Shown piece by piece: positions 1 through 5,258 of a DNA stretch of 7,434 bases. The DNA lies in the NCBI GenBank assembly GCA_937871685.1, contig CALMOL010000310.1:1-7434 (forward strand), in the 5' to 3' direction. The notes under the pieces were generated by a model. That model was not told the origin of the DNA, did not search any database, and saw only the letters and a list, made by a program, of their open reading frames with translations. The DNA comes from an uncultured Verrucomicrobiota bacterium. GTDB lineage: Bacteria; Verrucomicrobiota; Verrucomicrobiia; Chthoniobacterales; SZAS-18. The translations under genes were made by a program, and so were the position numbers. The stretch's first letter is position 1; each line of letters begins with the position of its first letter.

Positions 1-54
1 GGGCGGGAGCGGTTCCAGCGACGGGTGGGGAGGAGGCGCCATGGCGAAAGGGGA

Positions 55-1395
55 TCAGAAGACCGCCGTGGTCCGCAGCGCCAGCACCACGGCGTCGCGC
101 GCGCCCGTGCCGCCCGGATTCACGATGTAGCGCAGGCTGGGCTGGAGGGTCCACCAATCCTTCAGCGCCACGCGGTAGGTCAGCTCCACCTGCGTCTCGC
201 GGCGCCAGGCGGGGCCGCCGCCGAGCACGCTGGCGCGGCGGGCGGTGGGGGAGAACTCCGAGTGCGTGACGCCGAGGCCGAGGACGTCCTCGTTCCGGCC
301 GGCGATCAGCCCGTTGTAGTTGAACCCGCCCTCGGCGTAGCGGTGCACGAAGGCCACGTCACGCGGGGCCACGCCCAGGCGGACGAAGACGCCGAGGCTG
401 GGCGCCTTGCCGCCGGCCTGCTTGGTGCCGTGCTCGCGCAGCCTCCGCCAAACCTGCTGGTCGGCGGCGACATAGACGCTCCAGATCGAGCGGTCGAGCG
501 AGTCGGGGTTGGCGTTGAGCTGGCCGGCGTAGTGCGAGTGAAAGATCACCCCGAGCTTGTAGGTGCCATGCAGGCCGGAGCTTTTCTCGGGGGGATGGAG
601 CCGCCAGGTGGCCTCGCCGAGGAAGAGCGCGCCGTCGCGCGCGGAGAAGCGGGGGAACGAGGTCGTGTTGCGGTCCTCGGCCAGCGTGCTGCCGGCAAAG
701 GCAGCCACGCGGAAGAGCCATTCCGGCGTGGGCTGATACAGCAGGCGCACGGCCGGCGCGGCGATGGGATAGGTGGAGGGGAAGGGATAGTTCAGGCCGA
801 AGAGCGAGAACGCGCCAAAAGAGCTCGTGGCGAAGAGGTTGCCGTAGTTCGTGTAGGCGAACTCGTTGTCGATGAAGAACTGGCCGGCCTTGAGCGAGAG
901 CTTGTCGCCGAAGAGGTTTTGCTGAAACCACCACTCGGCGAGGCGCACGGTGTCGTAGGCGTCGATGCTTGAGAGCACGCCGAGGTCGCCGACGAGCTTC
1001 TGCGACGGGCTGGCCCCGTGGATCCAGAACGCGCCGGCGTGGAGGCTGGCGCCGGTCCAGCCGGCCAGCTTGGCGAGGTCCGCGTCCACGTCGAGTTCGA
1101 GCAGGCCCTCGGCGACGACCCCGCGCCGGAGGCCGCCGCGGACGTTGCCGACGACCTCGCCGGTGTAGATGCCCGAGAGCGTGATGCCCCGTTTCACGAG
1201 CCAGGGCCGCAGGCCGCCGAGGCTCCCGAGCGGGGAGCCGGAAAAGTCCTCGTTCGGGCCGTAGGGGGAAGACGGCGGCGCGGCGGCCGGGTTGGAAAAG
1301 TTCTCGGCCTGGCCCGGCAGCGTGGCCGGCGCGAGGCAAGCAAGCGCGCCCGCCCAAGCGGGGGCGACGCGGCGGAGGAGGGCGCGGCCAAGCAT
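55..1395 (-). CDS. OprB-type carbohydrate-selective porin, outer membrane
   Basis: The 446-residue product resembles the OprB family, beta-barrel porins that let sugars cross the outer membrane. Residues 1-30 look like a signal peptide: a basic start (MLGRALLRRV), an Ala/Leu core, and a likely cut after PGQA at residue 30. A short Pro/Ser/Asn-rich linker follows. From about residue 65 come family-like blocks: KRGITLSGIYTGEVVGN (68-84), the stretch with WWFQQN (155-160) followed by LKAGQFFIDNEFA (168-180), and the closing barrel strands ELTYRVALKDWW (404-415) and QPSLRYIVNPGG (418-429). The last residue is Phe, as usual for BAM-assembled barrels. The frame stays open upstream to 1611, but that extension translates the tRNA, so I start at the ATG at 1393-1395 just before the signal peptide. 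No clear Shine-Dalgarno site precedes it. The gene lies 98 bases downstream of tRNA-Thr. Substrate specificity cannot be read from the sequence. Confidence 0.85.
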   Translation of the reverse strand: MLGRALLRRVAPAWAGALACLAPATLPGQAENFSNPAAAPPSSPYGPNEDFSGSPLGSLGGLRPWLVKRGITLSGIYTGEVVGNVRGGLRRGVVAEGLLELDVDADLAKLAGWTGASLHAGAFWIHGASPSQKLVGDLGVLSSIDAYDTVRLAEWWFQQNLFGDKLSLKAGQFFIDNEFAYTNYGNLFATSSFGAFSLFGLNYPFPSTYPIAAPAVRLLYQPTPEWLFRVAAFAGSTLAEDRNTTSFPRFSARDGALFLGEATWRLHPPEKSSGLHGTYKLGVIFHSHYAGQLNANPDSLDRSIWSVYVAADQQVWRRLREHGTKQAGGKAPSLGVFVRLGVAPRDVAFVHRYAEGGFNYNGLIAGRNEDVLGLGVTHSEFSPTARRASVLGGGPAWRRETQVELTYRVALKDWWTLQPSLRYIVNPGGTGARDAVVLALRTTAVF

Positions 1396-1493
1396 CGGCG
1401 ACGGTGATAGCCGACGACGGCAGCTTGGACAAGACAACACGCGCGCGACCAAGCCGGACAAGCGTGTCGGGCGAAGTCCGCGCCGCGCCCGGG

Positions 1494-1565
1494 AGCCAGC
1501 GGCGGGGATCGAACCCGCGACCAGCGGTTTACAAAACCGCTGCTCTACCACTGAGCTACGCTGGC
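1494..1565 (-). tRNA. tRNA-Thr (anticodon UGU)
   Basis: The minus strand folds into a full 72-base cloverleaf. The acceptor stem is GCCAGCG paired with CGCTGGC. The D arm is GCTC-AGTGGTA-GAGC. The anticodon stem is GCGGT/ACCGC with loop TTTGTAA, giving anticodon UGU (threonine, ACA codons). The variable loop has 5 bases, and the T arm is GCGGG-TTCGATC-CCCGC. The discriminator base is U. The next three bases are CCC, so the CCA end is not encoded and must be added after transcription. The gene starts only 20 bases after the acetyltransferase stop codon, and no separate promoter is evident in that gap. It may therefore be processed from a longer transcript or use a promoter inside the upstream gene. 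Confidence 0.97.
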
Positions 1566-1585
1566 GGATGGCCGAGGCGGCACCG

Positions 1586-2275
1586 TTACCGCAGCGCGGC
1601 CTCGTCGGCAAGGCGCGCGGCCGGCGTCTCGTCGAGATCGCGCACCACGGTGCTCAGATAGACGGGCTCCGGGTGGAACTCGCGGTATTTGGTGATCTCG
1701 GCGCGGTTGAGCACCCGGAATCCGTAGTGGAGGAAGACTTTCTCGCCGCGTCGCTTCTCGAAGGACGCCATCTGGCCATACACGCGGCGCGCGCCCTGCG
1801 CGTCCAGGTGGGCGAGGAAGCGGTCGAGCAGCGCGCGGCCCTCGGCAACGCCGCGCGCCTCCGGCACGAGGTTCACGTGAAAGTGCGGCGTGCGGCGCGG
1901 CGCGGCGGGCACCTCTCGCCACGCGTGGAGCAGCATCCAGCGGATGAACTTTCGCGACGCGGCCCCGTAGCGGGGGTAGCGCGCGAGCAGGCGCGCGAAG
2001 GAGGCGAGGTTCTGCGCGGCATTGAAAGCCTGGCAGCGCAGGGGATGGAGGCAGCCGAGCAAGTAGCCGCGCAGTTCGCCCTCGGCGCCTTCGAGGACGA
2101 AGGCGGATTCCGGCTCATGGCGCAGGTAATAGTTCGTGAGGAAGTCGGCGAAGAGTTCGCGGTCCTCGAAGACCGGGTCAATCGGCCGCCCGAGGAAGCC
2201 CGTGTCCGCACACAGCGCGCGCACGGCGGCGCGGTCGGCCGGGGCGTAAGGGCGGACGAGGGACGGGGGACGCAT
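1586..2275 (-). CDS. GNAT-family N-acetyltransferase
   Basis: The 229-residue protein looks like a GNAT-fold acyltransferase, an enzyme class that moves an acyl group from acyl-CoA to an amine. The N-terminus LVRPYAPADRAAVRALC (6-22) has the typical RxxxxxD opening. HVNLVPEARGVAEGRALLDRF (about 133-153) matches the acyl-CoA-binding strand and loop, with RGVAEG in place of the usual RGxGxG/A. FLHYGFRVLNR (181-191) is the usual C-terminal 'FYxxxGF' element. An insert of basic and aromatic residues (about 80-130) separates the early strands and makes the protein longer than minimal GNATs. I chose the ATG at 2275, which has AAGGG 10 bases upstream. A GTG at 2374, with GAGG 7 bases before it, is possible, but the codons between the two look non-coding (AGA, TTG, AAT, TTA). 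It follows the glycosyltransferase by 108 bases on the same strand, so a sugar or glycan-linked amine is a reasonable but unproven substrate. Confidence 0.75.
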   Translation of the reverse strand: MRPPSLVRPYAPADRAAVRALCADTGFLGRPIDPVFEDRELFADFLTNYYLRHEPESAFVLEGAEGELRGYLLGCLHPLRCQAFNAAQNLASFARLLARYPRYGAASRKFIRWMLLHAWREVPAAPRRTPHFHVNLVPEARGVAEGRALLDRFLAHLDAQGARRVYGQMASFEKRRGEKVFLHYGFRVLNRAEITKYREFHPEPVYLSTVVRDLDETPAARLADEAALR

Positions 2276-2383
2276 CGGGCAGGAGCCCTTTAAAAGGATG
2301 GGAGCGAAATTCAATCTGCGATGATGGCAGGCGCTTCGTTTCACGATCTGGAACTTCTCCGGCGGCTCGACCACACGGGGACC
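2276..2383 (-). promoter_or_regulatory. Intergenic gap with AT-rich patch, possible weak promoter
   Basis: This 108-base gap lies between the glycosyltransferase stop codon and the preferred acetyltransferase start. On the minus strand it contains an AT-rich patch, unusual for this GC-rich window. GATTGA (plus 2311-2316) lies 16 bases before TTTAAA (plus 2289-2294), which could act as weak -35 and -10 boxes. The resulting leader would be very short, so this is only a candidate. The same patch supplies the AAGGG ribosome-binding site. The two genes could equally well be transcribed together. Confidence 0.22.
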
Positions 2384-3577
2384 TCACCGCGAGCCGGAGA
2401 GGGTCTCGGCGTAGAGACCGAAAATGTGCTCGAAGGCGTGAGCCCAGTCGTATCGTTCGGCGGCATGGGCCACTTGCTCGCCCAGCGCGTGCCGTGCGTC
2501 GGGCGCGAGCGCCACGAAGCGCCGCACGGCCTTGGCGAGGGCGGCTGGCGCGTTGGCGTCGGACCACAGGGGAAGTGTCTCGCCGAAGGCCAGCCGGTCC
2601 ATGCGCGTCCCGCGGATGCCGCACACGGGCAGGCCGCACGCCTGGGCTTCCACGGTGACGAGGCCGAAGGTTTCGAGCACGCCGGGATGCACGAGCAGGT
2701 CCGCCGCGCGGTAGGCGTCGGGGAGCGACTCGGCGGGCAGGCGCGGGTGCCAGGTGATCCGGTCGGCCGGCAGGCGGCGCAGCGCGGCGGCGGCGGGGCC
2801 GTCGCCGACCACCGCGAGGTGCAGGCGCTCGTCCGCGGCCAGCGCGGCGAACGCCTCGAAGAGGACGCGGGCGTTTTTCTCCGGCGCGAGGCGACCCACG
2901 GAGAGCAGCACGAAGCGGTCGGCCGGCCAGCCCAGGCGCGCGCGCCGCTCGGCGCGCCGCGAGGGCTCCAGATTCGCGGCGGGGTGGAATCGTCGCGTGT
3001 CCACGCCCAGCTCGGCGAGGGTGACGTTGCGCAGGCCCCACGAGCGCAGCTCGTCGGCTAAAGCGGGAGAGGGGACCAGGACACGTGCGAAACGCTGGTA
3101 GGCGCGCACGGCGTATCGGCGCCCGAGGGCCACCGCCGCGTCTGCCAGCGCCAAGCCGAGCCAGCGTCGCACGACCGGCTCCACGTAGGCTTCAAGGAAG
3201 TGGGAGTGGTAGTAGGCGACGACGGGGATGCCCAGCGCGTGGCCGGCCGCGGTGGCGGTCCAGGCAAGCTGGTAGGGGTCGGAGCATTCGATCAGGTCCG
3301 GCCGCTCGGCGGCGATGGCCTGCATCACGGCGGCGCGATCAAGCAAGGCGCGGTATTGCGCCGTGCGCGAGGCGAGCGGCGCGCGAAGGGCACGCACGCG
3401 CAGGAGGCCGTGGTCCTCCGTGCGCGTGGTCGGCCCTGGCACGACCAGCGTATGGCGCGCGCCGGGGAGGCGGCGGCGCATCCAGGCGGTCTTCTCGGCG
3501 AGGTAGCGTCGCGTGCCGCCCCCGACGGGAGACCAAAACTGCGTGAGGTCGAGAAGGTGAAAGTTTGCGGGGACCAA
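2384..3577 (-). CDS. GT4-family glycosyltransferase (GT-B fold)
   Basis: The 397-residue protein has the layout of family GT4 retaining glycosyltransferases, which transfer a sugar from a nucleotide-sugar donor to a glycan, lipid or small acceptor at the cytoplasmic side of the membrane. The N-terminal domain opens with DLTQFWSPVGGGTRRYL (10-26), including the glycine loop common to the fold. VVAYYHSHFLEAY (119-131) lies in the acceptor-side domain. The C-terminal domain starts with LLSVGRLAPEKN (224-235). It carries HPGVLETFGLVTVEAQACGLPV (about 297-318), in which E302 and E310 form the EX7E donor-binding motif. I see no signal peptide or membrane span. The start is a TTG at 3575-3577. No ATG or GTG lies nearby in frame upstream, and the first internal ATG (residue 33) would delete the glycine loop. 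The gene is the first of the minus-strand block and is divergent from the thioredoxin gene. Donor and acceptor cannot be predicted. Confidence 0.87.
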   Translation of the reverse strand: MVPANFHLLDLTQFWSPVGGGTRRYLAEKTAWMRRRLPGARHTLVVPGPTTRTEDHGLLRVRALRAPLASRTAQYRALLDRAAVMQAIAAERPDLIECSDPYQLAWTATAAGHALGIPVVAYYHSHFLEAYVEPVVRRWLGLALADAAVALGRRYAVRAYQRFARVLVPSPALADELRSWGLRNVTLAELGVDTRRFHPAANLEPSRRAERRARLGWPADRFVLLSVGRLAPEKNARVLFEAFAALAADERLHLAVVGDGPAAAALRRLPADRITWHPRLPAESLPDAYRAADLLVHPGVLETFGLVTVEAQACGLPVCGIRGTRMDRLAFGETLPLWSDANAPAALAKAVRRFVALAPDARHALGEQVAHAAERYDWAHAFEHIFGLYAETLSGSR

Positions 3578-3691
3578 CGGGGCGAGGTTTCCGCCACGGA
3601 GGCACGAAGGGCACGGGGCGTCGAGGAAAGCTTCGGCGCGCTGGACGCGGAGGGGGCTTGCGGCGCCCAGCGCGACGGGGAGCCTCCAGGA
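3578..3691. promoter_or_regulatory. Divergent intergenic region between glycosyltransferase and thioredoxin genes
   Basis: Both flanking genes read outward from this 114-base stretch, so it should hold promoters for both. I cannot pick out convincing -35/-10 pairs, because the region is GC-rich with no clear AT-rich -10 box. It does contain GGGGAG at 3677-3682, a good Shine-Dalgarno site 9 bases before the thioredoxin ATG. It also contains a short G-rich periodic repeat at 3595-3620. Confidence 0.4.
3595..3620 (+). repeat. Short 8-9 base periodic repeat (CACGGAGG-like units)
   Basis: Three consecutive near-copies are CACGGAGG (3595-3602), CACGAAGGG (3603-3611) and CACGGGGCG (3612-3620). They lie in the divergent intergenic region, just outside the TTG start of the glycosyltransferase. 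The unit resembles 'CACGGAGGCACGGAGG'-style strings that I recall from intergenic DNA of several environmental bacteria. With only three imperfect units, chance in a G-rich region cannot be excluded. Confidence 0.4.
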
Positions 3692-4186
3692 ATGAAACGC
3701 GCTTGCCTGCTCCTTGCCGTCTTGGTCGCGCCGTTGCTTCCTGCGTCAGAGCCCGAGACTCCGGCGCGCCAGCGCGCGCCGATCTACGACCGCGCCGCCG
3801 ATGGCGAGCAGCAACTGTCTGCCGCCCTGGCGCAGGCCAAGGTGGGGAACAAGCGGGTGCTGGCGATGTTTGGGGCGAACTGGTGCATCTGGTGCCACCG
3901 TCTCCACGGATTGCTCCACTCGGACCAAGCGCTCGGCGCGGTCCTCGCGAAGGATTACGAGGTGATCTTGGTGGACGTGGACAAGATGCCCGACGGCGCC
4001 AAGCACAACGCTGCGCTCAACGATCGCCTCGGCGACCCAGTCCTTCAGGGGCTGCCGGTGCTGGTGGTCTTCGACGTGGATGGCAAGCCGCTCGTCACGC
4101 AGGCGACCGGCGCACTGGAAACCAGCCACGGGCATGATCCGGCCAAGGTGCGGGCCTTTCTGGAAAAGTGGGCTCGAGCTCAGTAA
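3692..4186 (+). CDS. Exported thioredoxin-fold protein with CIWC motif
   Basis: The 164-residue protein has an N-terminal signal sequence: MKR followed by a hydrophobic core ACLLLAVLVAPLL, with a likely cut near LPAS (16-19). A single thioredoxin-like domain follows. VLAMFGANWCIWCHRL (56-71) is the active-site strand and helix, with redox cysteines C65 and C68 in a WCxxC setting. VILVDVD (91-97) is the next strand. GLPVLVVFDVDGK (120-132) supplies the expected cis-proline at P122. This matches the Thioredoxin_7/DsbD-gamma type of periplasmic thiol-disulfide protein, which reduces or exchanges disulfides in exported proteins. No transmembrane partner such as DsbD or CcdA is nearby, so its electron donor is unknown. 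GGGGAG 9 bases upstream supports the ATG start; the frame runs further upstream, but that part lies antisense to the glycosyltransferase gene. The epimerase gene follows after 82 bases on the same strand. Confidence 0.85.
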   Translation: MKRACLLLAVLVAPLLPASEPETPARQRAPIYDRAADGEQQLSAALAQAKVGNKRVLAMFGANWCIWCHRLHGLLHSDQALGAVLAKDYEVILVDVDKMPDGAKHNAALNDRLGDPVLQGLPVLVVFDVDGKPLVTQATGALETSHGHDPAKVRAFLEKWARAQ

Positions 4187-4268
4187 CGACGGGCAGTGCG
4201 GTCGCTCCATGGGCCATCGCTTGTCTCGCAGAGGTGGCGATCAAACCCGGGCCGATTCCATTCCGGTC

Positions 4269-5150
4269 ATGCGCGCCACTCTGCGGATCGGCATCACCGG
4301 AGCCAGCGGCTTCCTGGGAGGGAAGATCATCGCCGAACTGAACGCTCGGGGGCACGCTTGCACGGCGTTCTCGCGCTCGGCGGCGCGGCAAGTGCCGGGC
4401 GGCGTCGAAACGCGGCCTTGGCCGGCTGAGGGCGGACCTGACCTGCGCGGGCTGGACGCGGTCATCAACCTCGCCGGCGAGAGCATCCTCGGCCGCTGGA
4501 CCGCGGCGAAGAAGCGGCGCGTGCGCGAGAGCCGCGTGGACTTTACCGAGCGGCTAGTCGCTGCGCTGCCCGGCACGGAGGTGCGCACGCTGGTGAGCGC
4601 GTCGGCGGTCGGCTTCTACGGTGACCGCGGCAACGAGGAATTGGACGAGGATTCCCCGGCGGGGACCGGCTTTCTGCCTCAGCTCTGCGTGGCCTGGGAA
4701 CAGGCGGCTCTCCGCGCGACGGGGCACGGCGTGCGCGTGGCGCTGGCGCGGATCGGGTTCGTGCTTGCACCCGAGGGCGGGGCGATGGCCCTGGTGCGGC
4801 CCGTGTTTCGCCTCGGCCTAGGCGGCCGGCTCGGCAACGGCCGCCAGTGGATGCCGTGGGTGCGCGCCGAGGATGTGGCAAGGCTTTTTGCCGACCTCGG
4901 TGAGCGCGATGATCGCGCCGGTCCCTTTAATGCGACAGCGCCCACGCCGGTGACCAACGCGAAATTCACCCGAGTCTTCGCGAAGAGCCTCCACCGGCCG
5001 GCGTGGTTTCACGTGCCAGCCGGCGTTCTTCGGCTGGTGATGGGGGAGGCGTCCGCGCTGCTGCTCGACAGCTCGCGCGTGCTGCCGGCCCGCACCGAGG
5101 AGCACGGGTTTCAGTTTCGGTTCCGCCGGATCGAGGAAGGGGTGACGTAA
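4269..5150 (+). CDS. TIGR01777-family NAD(P)-binding epimerase homologue (YfcH/SDR39U1-like)
   Basis: The 293-residue protein is an atypical extended-SDR member related to E. coli YfcH and human SDR39U1, and its length is normal for that family. IGITGASGFLGG (7-18) is the GxxGxxG nucleotide-binding loop. Family signatures follow: INLAGESILGRWTAAKKRRVRESR (about 66-89), SASAVGFYGDRG (110-121), WEQAAL (143-148), ARIGFVL (160-166) and WMPWVRAEDVARL (194-206). The C-terminal FNATAPTPVTNAKFTR (220-235), followed by HRPAWFHVPAGVLRLVMGE (242-260), is the DUF1731-type tail. The usual YxxxK pair of classical SDRs is not evident, as in other family members, so epimerase activity should not be assumed. 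The reaction is unknown for the family. I start at the ATG at 4269, right before the nucleotide-binding strand. An upstream in-frame ATG at 4209 would add 20 residues unlike the family. The Shine-Dalgarno site is weak, which fits coupling to the thioredoxin transcript. Confidence 0.88.
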   Translation: MRATLRIGITGASGFLGGKIIAELNARGHACTAFSRSAARQVPGGVETRPWPAEGGPDLRGLDAVINLAGESILGRWTAAKKRRVRESRVDFTERLVAALPGTEVRTLVSASAVGFYGDRGNEELDEDSPAGTGFLPQLCVAWEQAALRATGHGVRVALARIGFVLAPEGGAMALVRPVFRLGLGGRLGNGRQWMPWVRAEDVARLFADLGERDDRAGPFNATAPTPVTNAKFTRVFAKSLHRPAWFHVPAGVLRLVMGEASALLLDSSRVLPARTEEHGFQFRFRRIEEGVT

Positions 5151-5256
5151 CCGAGAGAATGGAAGATGGAGGATGGCAGGGAGCGTCCCTCGCCATGTGG
5201 CCACTCTCAATGCGATAAAGCGCTCCCTGCCATCCTCCATCCTCTCGGCCATTCTC
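5151..5256. repeat. Long imperfect palindrome between convergent genes
   Basis: A perfect 21-base arm at 5165-5185 is the reverse complement of 5221-5241, with a 35-base loop between them. Beyond a 7-base bulge (5158-5164) the stem continues for 7 base pairs, CCGAGAG (5151-5157) with CTCTCGG (5242-5248). GAGAATGG (5155-5162) also matches CCATTCTC (5249-5256), so the outer ends can pair in two registers. The left arm is made of 7-base near-repeats ATGGAAG, ATGGAGG and ATGGCAG (5159-5179). The element fills the whole gap, starting directly after the epimerase stop codon and ending 2 bases before the regulator's stop codon. It could work as a bidirectional transcription terminator, although neither side has a T-run. 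It could also be a copy of a dispersed palindromic repeat, which cannot be told from one copy. Confidence 0.8.
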
Positions 5257-5258
5257 CG

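Noticed and set aside
1..42. Possible start of another minus-strand gene (ATG at 42-40, reading MAPPPHPSLEPLPP)
   Set aside because: There are only 14 codons, no ribosome-binding site and no recognisable sequence; the left edge cuts it off, so it cannot be supported.
25..972. Long plus-strand open frame (about 315 codons) opposite the porin gene
   Set aside because: It is antisense to a well-supported porin, has no recognisable domain, and is rich in Gly/Ala/Arg/Glu as expected for a GC-rich shadow frame.
1438..1475. Short stem CCGACA...TGTC(C)GG between tRNA and porin as a terminator
   Set aside because: The stem is only about six pairs with a bulge and no T-run follows; too weak to call.
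1292..2293. Plus-strand open frame (333 codons) over the tRNA and acetyltransferase
   Set aside because: It reads antisense through the tRNA and through the GNAT gene; its composition is shadow-like and no motif is visible.
2178..3041. Minus-strand open frame (287 codons) overlapping the glycosyltransferase
   Set aside because: It is an Arg/Pro/Ala-rich alternate frame of the GT4 and GNAT genes, whose own frames carry clear family motifs.
2321..3061. Plus-strand open frame (246 codons) opposite the glycosyltransferase
   Set aside because: It is antisense to a gene with clear GT4 motifs and resembles no known family.
3200..3691. N-terminal extension of the thioredoxin gene
   Set aside because: It lies antisense to the glycosyltransferase; the ATG at 3692 has a Shine-Dalgarno site and starts a proper signal peptide.
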